Below are positions 1 through 7,693 of a stretch of 22,159 nt of DNA, one piece after another (position 1 is the first letter of the stretch; each line of letters opens with the position of its first letter). The notes beneath the pieces were generated by a model that saw nothing but the letters and a program-made list of their open reading frames with translations, was not told the DNA's origin and did no database searches. This DNA is from a virus: the IMG/VR virus record IMGVR_UViG_3300021492_000071, positions 1 through 22,159 of that record, one strand, 5' to 3'. Both the position numbers and the translations under genes were made by a program.

Positions 1-1473
1 ATGCTGAAATTGAAGGTTGATTTGGAGAAAGCAACCGAGATGTTTTTAGAGGGAGATTTATCTTACAAATATTTTGTTGAGAACATCGTAAGGGAAATAG
101 AAGGAAGCGAGCTCACAGTTCCGAAGTTTCAGGAAGAGTGGGTGGACGCCGCTCTCACTCACCAGAACGTGGTCATAGCCGCTTCGAGAGGCTCGGGGAA
201 AACCATTACTTTCGGCGTGCTTCTGCCTCTTTACTTGGCAACGTATCACGCCAATAAAACATTTTTGATAATATCTCCGACAGAAGACAGGGCTTTTGAA
301 ATTCTGCAGAAAATCAGGTACACCATCGAAAACAACAATTTGTTGAAATTTTTGAAGCCAACAAGCACTGCGGGAACTTGGACCAAATCCAAAATAGACA
401 CTTCCAACCACTGCTTGTTTTATTCCAAATGCCTGTCTCCCAACTTGAGAGGCTATCACGTGGATTACCTTCTCGTTGAAGAGTGCGGTCAGATACAGGA
501 TGTGGATATGTTTTTGTCTGCTGTTCTTCCAACGATATATGCAAAAAAGGGAAAGTGCATAGCCATTGGAACTCCCGAAACGAGCTACGATTTGCTGGCA
601 AAACTGAAAAAAAACCCTCACTTTTACAGCATGGAGTTTCCAGCCATAAAAGACGGCAAACCTTTGTGGCCTGAAAGGTATCCGCTTTCGAAGCTGAAGA
701 CAATCAAAAGAACTATTGGAGAGTCGAGGTTCAACAGAGAATATCTGCTTCAGCTCACGTCGGACGAAGACAGAGCTTTTCCTTCCGACGTTCTTGTAGC
801 CAGTCTGGATTCCGACAGAGGATTTCTGAAGTACGGAGACGCGTCAAAGAGCTATTTTGTCGGCGTTGACTTGGCGGAGTCGCCGAAGGGAGACTACACT
901 GTGTTCACCGTTCTTGAAAAGCAAACGAATGGGAGTTTTGCTTTGGTGCATCTGGAGAGAATGAGAGGCGTTCAGCCGAATATTCAGGAAAGAATGCTGG
1001 AAGAACTGTACGAAAAATTCAAGCCGTTGAGGATAGAAGTGGATAGAAGTCTTTTTGGGCACACCTTTATCACGAATTTGAGAAGTGCAGGTCTTCCTGT
1101 GGTTGCTTTTGATTTCTCTCCGGGCAAGAGAGGATTGATTCTTCACACTTTGCAACGGGCTTTTGAAGACAGGAAGATCATACTGCCTTACAACGCGGAG
1201 GCAGAACCTTTGACAAAAATACTTCTGCACGAACTGTCGTACATAGACATCTCAAAAGGAAAGTTCAAAAGCAAAACGACTCACGATGATTGTGCCATAT
1301 CTTTAGCTCTGGCTTACTACGCCGCCTGCAAGTATAAATCCTGCTCGGTATATGGAGCGAGTTCGCAAGTTAATATATATAATAAAGTATCTAATTATGG
1401 GGCTGGGGAAAGTTATATTAGCCAGATGGAAAAACGCATGGAAAGGCTTAAAGAACAACTCGGTTTGGCTTAG
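1..1473 (+). CDS. terL: Terminase large subunit
   Basis: DNA-packaging motor of a tailed virus: the ATPase pumps DNA through the portal and the nuclease cuts concatemers. Seen: Walker A ASRGSGKT (residues 61-68), Walker B LLVEEC (157-162) preceded by the RG pair (150-151) typical of terminases, then an RNase H-fold nuclease with acidic residues D290 (GVDLAE), D348 (IEVD) and D429/D430 (THDD). The 490-residue length is normal for the family. The last ~40 residues after the nuclease are low in conserved features, and the DNA coding them also holds a TATA-like element and the start of the next gene. The first codon is the first base of the window, so an upstream extension and any small-terminase gene cannot be judged. 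Confidence 0.95.
   Translation: MLKLKVDLEKATEMFLEGDLSYKYFVENIVREIEGSELTVPKFQEEWVDAALTHQNVVIAASRGSGKTITFGVLLPLYLATYHANKTFLIISPTEDRAFEILQKIRYTIENNNLLKFLKPTSTAGTWTKSKIDTSNHCLFYSKCLSPNLRGYHVDYLLVEECGQIQDVDMFLSAVLPTIYAKKGKCIAIGTPETSYDLLAKLKKNPHFYSMEFPAIKDGKPLWPERYPLSKLKTIKRTIGESRFNREYLLQLTSDEDRAFPSDVLVASLDSDRGFLKYGDASKSYFVGVDLAESPKGDYTVFTVLEKQTNGSFALVHLERMRGVQPNIQERMLEELYEKFKPLRIEVDRSLFGHTFITNLRSAGLPVVAFDFSPGKRGLILHTLQRAFEDRKIILPYNAEAEPLTKILLHELSYIDISKGKFKSKTTHDDCAISLALAYYAACKYKSCSVYGASSQVNIYNKVSNYGAGESYISQMEKRMERLKEQLGLA
1371..1380 (+). promoter_or_regulatory. TATA-like element inside the terminase 3' end
   Basis: TAATATATAT is centred about 22 nt before the ATG at 1397, the spacing expected for a leaderless archaeal transcript. 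It lies within terminase coding sequence. Inference from composition and spacing only. Confidence 0.4.
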
Positions 1474-1684
1474 GCTTCGCCGCCTTTTCAAGTCCGAAGC
1501 AGCCAAATATTTTTATGCGTCAACTATATACATCTTGGTGTCTGGAGCTTTGTTTAATTGTTTTGCTGCAACCTGCTTCAATTCGAGATTTGATATTATA
1601 AGTGTATTAGGCTACGGTTATGTTTTGTTTTTCATTCGCTACGAATTTGTTGAACTCGTGAGAGACATCAAAAGAAGAAGATGA
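1397..1684 (+). CDS. Small two-helix membrane protein between terminase and portal
   Basis: 95 residues, family not recognised. Seen: a basic amphipathic N-terminal part rich in K, R and W, then two likely membrane helices (around YASTIYILVSGALF and ISVLGYGYVLFFI) separated by a short loop, and a basic tail ending KRRR. The first 77 nt overlap the terminase in another reading frame, and the end overlaps the portal start in an ATGA. An in-frame ATG at 1352 would give a longer form, but 1397 is preferred because of the TATA-like element 22 nt upstream. The two-helix topology resembles small holins, but the location in the packaging cluster gives no support for lysis. It could equally help assembly at the membrane. 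Confidence 0.6.
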   Translation: MGLGKVILARWKNAWKGLKNNSVWLRLRRLFKSEAAKYFYASTIYILVSGALFNCFAATCFNSRFDIISVLGYGYVLFFIRYEFVELVRDIKRRR

Positions 1685-2820
1685 TACCGCTCAATAGATA
1701 CATATTAAGGGAAGAAAAGCCTGTGAAGGTGAAAACATCATCAGTCAAATCTACCGTGCCTGAATTTAAAAGGCTTGATTTGGCGGAAGCTGAAAGGATA
1801 TACATGACTGATGCTTTGGTAAGGAACGCGATAAACACTTCCGTGCACCTGTTCGACTGCGATTACGAGATTGAAGCTTCGACGAGCAGAATTAAAAACG
1901 AAGTGGAAGTGTTTTTGGACAGCATCGATTTTCCTCAATTGAGGAGAGACATCGCAAGAGACGCTTTTGTATACGGAGACGCTTGGTGCGAACTCGTTTA
2001 CAAAAACAACGAATTGATAGGCGTTGTCGGTCTGAACCCGAGAACCATCGACTACCAGAAAACAAACATGGGAGCAATAAAGCTTGACAGGTACGGCAAT
2101 CCTGTAGGATACCTTCAGGCTGTAAACGCGGAGCAGATTATGGATTCCCAAATCCAGAGAAGACTGGTAACGGTGGGAGGAGTTACGGGAATTCCTTTGA
2201 GAAACGACCAAGTTGCAAGATTTTACTTCGACAAAATAGGAGATGGGTGGTACGGTTTAGGTTTGATAGAACCCATATATTCCGTTACTTTGGGAAAAAA
2301 CGAGGCTGAAATGGGATTGTCTCACGTAATTCACAAAGTCGGCTTCCCTATTATAATTATGAGCGTCGGAGACGGAGAACACGAGCCGTCTCCCGATATG
2401 ATTAGCAACGGATTAAACCTGATTAAAGACTTGAATTACAAAACAGAATTATCAATACCTTATTACATGAAAGTAGATACGCTGAAAGTTACGAGGATAG
2501 AAAAATTGAAAGAATTTCTCGATTATTTTATCGAACAACAAATTACTGGAATGGGTTTGCCGGGAGCAATAGCAACAGGAAGAGGAGAAGATGTTAATAG
2601 ATCTACTTTGGTGTCTCAGATAAAGATATTTATGAAGATTAACGACGCGAGAAGGAATTTGTTTGCTTACCAATTCAACACTCAGGTATTGGCGAGATTG
2701 GCCAAGTCCCGCAACTGGCACACAACACCTAAAATTGTTCCCAAACCCACAGATATTGAAAGCCTGCTTGAAGGCGTCCAGAAGGACACCAGACGTGATA
2801 AAACTGGAGAGATAGGATGA
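1681..2820 (+). CDS. Portal protein
   Basis: Forms the dodecameric ring at the capsid vertex through which DNA enters and leaves, and docks the terminase and neck. Seen: 379 residues with the portal-type stem region DAFVYGDAWCELVY (from residue 94), followed by GLNPRTIDYQK and a polar pattern of alternating strands, then a long helical C-terminal half (LKEFLDYFIEQQITGMGLPGA) as in HK97/SPP1-type portals. It sits directly after the terminase, as usual. It overlaps the preceding gene by ATGA and also overlaps the next start by ATGA (2817-2820), so the three genes are probably translationally coupled. It is on the short side for portals because it has no fused MuF domain. Confidence 0.88.
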   Translation: MIPLNRYILREEKPVKVKTSSVKSTVPEFKRLDLAEAERIYMTDALVRNAINTSVHLFDCDYEIEASTSRIKNEVEVFLDSIDFPQLRRDIARDAFVYGDAWCELVYKNNELIGVVGLNPRTIDYQKTNMGAIKLDRYGNPVGYLQAVNAEQIMDSQIQRRLVTVGGVTGIPLRNDQVARFYFDKIGDGWYGLGLIEPIYSVTLGKNEAEMGLSHVIHKVGFPIIIMSVGDGEHEPSPDMISNGLNLIKDLNYKTELSIPYYMKVDTLKVTRIEKLKEFLDYFIEQQITGMGLPGAIATGRGEDVNRSTLVSQIKIFMKINDARRNLFAYQFNTQVLARLAKSRNWHTTPKIVPKPTDIESLLEGVQKDTRRDKTGEIG

Positions 2821-5800
2821 ATCTCATCTTTTTGGGAACTGGTCCTGCCCTTCCCGTAAGAGGCAGAGGAAAAAATTATAGGAGCAATTCCTCTCTTCTA
2901 ATTGAAACGAAGAATCACAATATACTGATAGACGCCACTCCGATGGTTGAAGAACAGCTGTTTAAGAATGCTGTAGACAAAGTGGATGCCGTGCTGATTT
3001 CTCACATGCACAGCGATGCTGTAAAAGGTCTGCCAAAACTGCTTGAAAAATTCGGCGAACTTCCAGTCTACACTTTAAAGCACAACTTTGAACTGATGCA
3101 TGATATATGGAAAGACATAAAACTGGAGGAGCACGACATAGAGCCCGGGAAGCCGTTTCAGGTGTTCGGAATCACTTTTATACCTTTTAGAGTTATTCAC
3201 GCAGAGCCGTTTCCAACGGGCAGGAAATATCCCTGCTTGGGATTTAGATTCAACGGAGTCGTGTACGCTGCGGACATGGAAGCAATCCCTCCGGAATCTG
3301 AGAAATACTTTGAAAACGCCGATTTGATGATAATCGATGCTGCCATGTACTTTGACAGAAAAATCAGAGGACACATGAACACCGAACAGGCTTTGCAGTT
3401 AGTTAAGAAATTCAAGCCTAAAAAGGCGATATTGACGCAGATAGGCAAGACATATCCAGACCATTACAAAGTTCAGAAAAGAATAGACGAGTACTGTAAA
3501 TTATACGGCATTTCTACTGATGTAAAACTGGCTTATGACGGAATGAAGATTGAGAATTTGGCATTGTCTCAACACGCAAAAGAAAATGTGAAAAAACTGA
3601 AAAAGGAAGCGGAAATCAAAAAAAGGACAGCTATATATTTAGTCAAACCGCACGCCGAATTGATTTACAACAACGAAAAGAAGTTGATTGTAAAATCAAG
3701 AAACTTCAAAAACATGCTGGACAAGCCTCTTTATCTATTAGATAACGAGTTCTGCTACGGCATTATTAAACTGACAAACGTCAAAAAAATAAACCTGAAA
3801 GAATTTGAGGAGCTTGGAGACAAGCATAAAATTACTGAAGCAGAGCGGGAAAAGTGGTGGGACGACAAAAATGAGCTGTACGCCTATGAATTTGAATGGG
3901 TGGAGCACTTTCCAGAACCAAAACCGGCTGTCGTCCCTAAAGGAGCACAAACGTTTGTGGAAGACTGGAGTTTTGCCAGCAAAGTGGAAAATTCAGAGGA
4001 TTTTAGATTTCACAGGACATTAGAGCTGATTCAGGACATTTACAATTACAACGCCCACAACATGGAAAATGAAGTGTTGGCTGACGATTTCAGACTTGCG
4101 GTAGCTTATTACTCCAGAATCCTGCAGGGCAAAAAAATAAAATTCTCTAAAGAGCAAATCGTGAAGCTGGCGACCAAGATACTAAAAGAAATAGCGAGAA
4201 GGAAAAAAGCTGGAAAGATGAACTGGACTGCCAATCCAGACGCAAAAACAGAAGCATACCGCCAGCTGTGGAAGGAAGTTGAATTGAGCAAAGAAGAAAG
4301 AGATATTTTATCGGCAACAACTTTATCTAAAAAAAAAGACTTACTGCATCAACTGCTTCCAACATTAGAAAACAAAACCATTATTAAAGACTTTATCAGT
4401 TTGGTTGGATCTACTGTTGAAAAAGGAGAAGGACATGACGTAGATATTTTGATAAGATTAGACGGTTTGGATTTCATAAAAAGAGCCATTTACACTTTGT
4501 TTAGAAAGAAATTAGATAAATTAGGAATTGACAAGGATGTTCATGTGTTCTTTGAACCTACTGGACCTGCAGATTCATTTATACCATTATACGATTTGAA
4601 ATTAGAGTTGAGAAATCCATTTAAGAAAGTAGAAATGAAAGAATTAGATTTATCCGAAATTCCAGTGCCTTATCTGCCTCAAAAGCCTTACGGTTCTGCA
4701 TACAATTCAGTTGAGGATTTGCTGGATAAGGCAAAAGAAGACACAGAATATTATGTTGAAAAGAAATTCAATGGCTTTCACGCTTCTATTGTCAAAAAAG
4801 GCGATGCAGTAAAGATATATTCAGAGCAGAAAAAAGACATTACTTCGGCATTCAAAACTCTTGTAGAAGACATTAAAAAACTAAGCGACAAGGACTTTTA
4901 CGTGGATGGAGAATTAGTGCCTTACGACAAAGACGGGAAAGCTTTGGGAAGGCGTCCATTAATGAAATTCATAGGAGCTGTTGAATCTGGGAAACAAGTG
5001 GATGATTCCAACATAAAACTGCACATTTGGGATATTATATATTATGACGGCAAAGACTTGAGAAGTCTGCCTCTGAAAGAAAGAAAAGAATATTTGAAAA
5101 AACTTAAACTAACTGATAGAATCACAGACACTCCTTACAAACTGGTTAAAGGAAAAGAAGAACTGAAAAAAGCTGTGGAATGGGCGGCAGCATTGCCCAG
5201 CAGCGAAGGAGCTGTAATAAAAGAAGCCGATGCTCCTTATACTTTTGACGAAAAGTCCCGTGCTTGGCTGAAATATCACAAATTATACGATATTGACTGC
5301 GTTGTTTTGCAGCAAAATAAGACTTCGAAAGAAGGAACATACAATTATAAAATAGGAGTATATGTGACGGATGAACAAGCCAAGAAAATAAATCCAGACA
5401 GATTAACAGAATTCAACGGCAAAAAGGTTTTAGATTTGAAAAATACATTCAACACTACTGAAACATTTAAACCGGGAGATATAATTAGCGTAGAAATAGA
5501 GGATATTTGGAGGCATGAAACTCCTAAAGGCATCTACTATTCCATACATAAGCCTAAAATAAGGCACATAACAGAGAAAAAAGAAACCACGCCCTTGTCT
5601 GAACTGGATAATTTAGTGTGCTCTATCGGCTCTAAAGTCGTAGAGGAGCAGGAAGTTGTCGTGGAGAGAAACAGCAAACTGCCTAAAGAAAGTGTTGACG
5701 ATACCGAAGATTCTGAAGGCGGAACGAGAAGCGAAGCTGCTAAGAAGTTTTTTGAGGAAAATTGGCATAATTTGTATCCCAAATCTGGCAAAGGAGAATG

Positions 5801-6425
5801 GGTATATCAACTTCATTTTAGAGGGTTGTCTGAACAGGAAGCAAAAACTTTAGATCTTAGAGGTTTATTAATGCAAGGCACACACTCTGTTCACGGAGAT
5901 TTGAGACTAAGCAATAACGGAACCTTGCATGGGTTTACGGTATTTGAAGGTTCTGCCAAAGATATACCCGTAAAAGAAAGCTCTAAATTGATTTACATGG
6001 CACAGCATAAAGGAGAAACAAAGTTTGAGAAATTGGAAGTAGCTCCCAAGTTATTGCAACCGCGAGGCTGGCTCCTAGTTGGACGAGACAAACCTTATTT
6101 ATCACCACCAAAAGGCATTGGAAGCACAACGAACAAATGGGCTAAATTCTTTGCGTTGGATTGGGGCACTTATGAACTGGGTGTTATTAGAGAGCACAGC
6201 CGCGAATATTTCTTGCGTGGCAATAATATGAAAGGCAGAGTGCTAATCACTTATGCTCCCGTTGCCGGTTCGAGAAAATGGCTTATAGATTTCCCGGTTG
6301 ACCAGACTCCTTACGCAAAATCTCACGATTTGAACGAAGTAATAGCGGAATTGAAGCAAAAGAAACAGAAGTGGCTGATATGGTGCAAACCCGGGGAAAA
6401 GCCCAAGAAAATCAAGATAGATTAG
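2817..6425 (+). CDS. Multidomain polyprotein: MBL fold, ASCH/PUA-like, nucleotidyltransferase, ATP-dependent DNA ligase, LigD phosphoesterase-like
   Basis: 1202 residues in one frame. (1) Residues 1-250, metallo-beta-lactamase fold with H63-x-H65-x-D67-A68, H128, D153 and H186; Ala replaces the usual last His of HxHxDH. (2) About 273-367, ASCH/PUA-like (IYLVKPHAELIY, NEKKLIVKSR). (3) Helical linker, then a pol-beta-type nucleotidyltransferase core: G531-S532 with D541-x-D543. (4) About 640-822, ligase adenylation domain: motif I E648-KKFNG (K650 the predicted AMP lysine, Asn in place of Asp), III DGELV (697), IIIa IWDIIYYDG, IV SEGAVIK (796), V WLKYHK (817). (5) OB-like to about 925. (6) About 980-1190, LigD 3'-phosphoesterase-like: QLHF (998) and HGDLRL (1026-1031). 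ATGA coupling to the portal puts it where MuF/head proteins usually lie. Inference: a DNA-end processing and sealing protein, possibly packaged with the genome. Domains 1, 4 and 6 are the surest. Confidence 0.85.
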   Translation: MNLIFLGTGPALPVRGRGKNYRSNSSLLIETKNHNILIDATPMVEEQLFKNAVDKVDAVLISHMHSDAVKGLPKLLEKFGELPVYTLKHNFELMHDIWKDIKLEEHDIEPGKPFQVFGITFIPFRVIHAEPFPTGRKYPCLGFRFNGVVYAADMEAIPPESEKYFENADLMIIDAAMYFDRKIRGHMNTEQALQLVKKFKPKKAILTQIGKTYPDHYKVQKRIDEYCKLYGISTDVKLAYDGMKIENLALSQHAKENVKKLKKEAEIKKRTAIYLVKPHAELIYNNEKKLIVKSRNFKNMLDKPLYLLDNEFCYGIIKLTNVKKINLKEFEELGDKHKITEAEREKWWDDKNELYAYEFEWVEHFPEPKPAVVPKGAQTFVEDWSFASKVENSEDFRFHRTLELIQDIYNYNAHNMENEVLADDFRLAVAYYSRILQGKKIKFSKEQIVKLATKILKEIARRKKAGKMNWTANPDAKTEAYRQLWKEVELSKEERDILSATTLSKKKDLLHQLLPTLENKTIIKDFISLVGSTVEKGEGHDVDILIRLDGLDFIKRAIYTLFRKKLDKLGIDKDVHVFFEPTGPADSFIPLYDLKLELRNPFKKVEMKELDLSEIPVPYLPQKPYGSAYNSVEDLLDKAKEDTEYYVEKKFNGFHASIVKKGDAVKIYSEQKKDITSAFKTLVEDIKKLSDKDFYVDGELVPYDKDGKALGRRPLMKFIGAVESGKQVDDSNIKLHIWDIIYYDGKDLRSLPLKERKEYLKKLKLTDRITDTPYKLVKGKEELKKAVEWAAALPSSEGAVIKEADAPYTFDEKSRAWLKYHKLYDIDCVVLQQNKTSKEGTYNYKIGVYVTDEQAKKINPDRLTEFNGKKVLDLKNTFNTTETFKPGDIISVEIEDIWRHETPKGIYYSIHKPKIRHITEKKETTPLSELDNLVCSIGSKVVEEQEVVVERNSKLPKESVDDTEDSEGGTRSEAAKKFFEENWHNLYPKSGKGEWVYQLHFRGLSEQEAKTLDLRGLLMQGTHSVHGDLRLSNNGTLHGFTVFEGSAKDIPVKESSKLIYMAQHKGETKFEKLEVAPKLLQPRGWLLVGRDKPYLSPPKGIGSTTNKWAKFFALDWGTYELGVIREHSREYFLRGNNMKGRVLITYAPVAGSRKWLIDFPVDQTPYAKSHDLNEVIAELKQKKQKWLIWCKPGEKPKKIKID

Positions 6426-6426
6426 C

Positions 6427-6448
6427 GTCAATTCTGTCAATTCTGTCA
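6427..6448. repeat. Short tandem repeat, 9-bp unit
   Basis: GTCAATTCT occurs twice head-to-tail and is followed by a partial third copy (GTCAT), just after the stop of the polyprotein. No clear role; could be a protein-binding site or chance in an A+T-rich spacer. Confidence 0.4.
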
Positions 6449-6463
6449 TTTGATAACTACTTT

Positions 6464-6473
6464 GAAATAAATA
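6464..6473 (+). promoter_or_regulatory. TATA-type promoter for the protease/scaffold gene
   Basis: GAAATAAATA is centred 26 nt before the ATG at 6495, in a 69-bp gap. It matches the other leaderless promoters in the window, and marks a new transcription unit for capsid maturation and capsid genes. Confidence 0.65.
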
Positions 6474-6494
6474 CTCGATAGTGCTGTTTTATTT

Positions 6495-7688
6495 ATGGGA
6501 CAGTCTAAAAAGGCTTTTGTGAGAAAAAATTGGCCTTTGATGTCTGCAGGAAAAGCCAATGGTATAAATTATTCTCCAGAGGTTATTAAGCAGGCTTTTG
6601 ATGCGACTGTTTGGGACAGAAAAACAACTTCCATATTTTTGGACCATCGCCCTTACGAGGCGAGCACTTGGATTGGAGAAGTCAAAAATCTTCACTTAGA
6701 TGGAGAAGATTTGAGGGGGGATGTTTATATTTATGATGTGAATACGATTAACAAGCTCGAAGCTGGTGCCAAATTTGGCATATCTCCAGAGCTTGAAGGG
6801 AGAGAGGAAAATGGAGAGATGAAGGAAATGAAATTCCTTAATTTTAGTGTAGTGTTTGAGCCCGCTGTCAAAACAACTTATCTGAACAAAGACAGCGGAG
6901 GCATTAGAACAAATTACATAAATCAAAAATTCTTTCTCAGTGCTGAATCTGAGAAAGAAATTCTTATAGAGCAGGTTGTTGACCCTGCTATGGCACGCTT
7001 CTGTTTTGTGGATTCCGACGGCAATCTTTGCCGTTGGTATCCGCAGGATGGGAGAATTTTGAATATGCAAGACGAAGAAAAAAAGGATGGGAACGACGTA
7101 AAAGAGGAAGCAAAGACTGAAGAAACAAAGGAAGAAAGCAAAGAAGAGCCTAAACAGGAATCTACTCAGGAACTTTCGGAAATAAAAGAAATGCTTAAGA
7201 GAGTTCTGGAAGAGAACAAAGAAATCAAAGAAGAATTAGCAAAGAAAAAGAAAGAGAAATATCCAGAGGAAAAGAAAGAGGATTATCCTGCACCCGAAGA
7301 ATTGAAAAAGAAAAAGAAGGAGAAATATCCTGAATACCCAAAGATGGAAGAAGAAAACAGGCAGAAGCTTGGCGAAGAGCTTTCGGAAGACATTATAGAG
7401 GCTTTGCGGGAAGTTAATTCTGAATACACCGACTTCGTCAAAGAATACATCAAAGAACACAAAGGCGAAGGAAGTATAGCAGAATTAATGAAAAAAGCCG
7501 CAAAGGAATGGAAATCCAGACAGAAAGAAAAAGAGCAGGAAGAAACAAAGAAATCCTTGCAGGAAAACAGGCAAACTGTTCCTCAGGCGGGAGAAACTCA
7601 AAAATTAACCGAAGTACAGTTTGAGGAACTGGACGCTGAATTGGCAAAATTCCTGCTTGAGCAGCAAGCTACTCTATCTGAAAGGTGA
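6495..7688 (+). CDS. Prohead maturation protease fused to a scaffolding tail
   Basis: Predicted serine protease that cleaves scaffold and capsid proteins during prohead maturation. Residues 1-150 carry the prohead-protease pattern: FLDHRP with H51, W-IGEV-NL-LDGEDLRGDVYI, FGISPE with the likely nucleophile S97, and the strand FLNFSVVFEPAVKTTYLN. From about residue 195 the protein becomes a very long Lys/Glu-rich helix, consistent with an internal scaffold (delta-like) domain. The helix contains repeated KKKEKYPE-type segments near residues 250 and 275. Only 397 residues carry both functions, and no separate scaffold gene is seen. The gene lies immediately upstream of the capsid gene, as is standard. 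Start chosen because it is 26 nt from a TATA element. Exact protease clan is inferred. Confidence 0.8.
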   Translation: MGQSKKAFVRKNWPLMSAGKANGINYSPEVIKQAFDATVWDRKTTSIFLDHRPYEASTWIGEVKNLHLDGEDLRGDVYIYDVNTINKLEAGAKFGISPELEGREENGEMKEMKFLNFSVVFEPAVKTTYLNKDSGGIRTNYINQKFFLSAESEKEILIEQVVDPAMARFCFVDSDGNLCRWYPQDGRILNMQDEEKKDGNDVKEEAKTEETKEESKEEPKQESTQELSEIKEMLKRVLEENKEIKEELAKKKKEKYPEEKKEDYPAPEELKKKKKEKYPEYPKMEEENRQKLGEELSEDIIEALREVNSEYTDFVKEYIKEHKGEGSIAELMKKAAKEWKSRQKEKEQEETKKSLQENRQTVPQAGETQKLTEVQFEELDAELAKFLLEQQATLSER

Positions 7689-7689
7689 T
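7683..7689 (+). promoter_or_regulatory. Shine-Dalgarno site deciding the capsid gene start
   Basis: AGGTGAT, the archaeal anti-16S sequence, lies 4 nt before the ATG at 7694 and contains the TGA stop of the upstream gene. It argues against the GTG at 7685 as start and suggests stop-start coupling. Confidence 0.65.
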
Positions 7690-7693
7690 AAAA

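Noticed and set aside
1352-1396. ATG at 1352 for the small membrane protein
   Set aside because: Would lengthen the terminase overlap, and the TATA-like element at 1371-1380 lies downstream of it; kept as an alternative.
1397-1684. Holin assignment for the two-helix protein
   Set aside because: Topology alone is not enough, and no lysis gene is adjacent.
1741-2211. Long minus-strand open frames under the portal, polyprotein, capsid and tape measure genes
   Set aside because: They are antisense shadows of well-supported genes, with unnatural composition and no start signals.
7685-7693. GTG start at 7685 for the major capsid protein
   Set aside because: It lies within the AGGTGAT Shine-Dalgarno site that serves the ATG at 7694.
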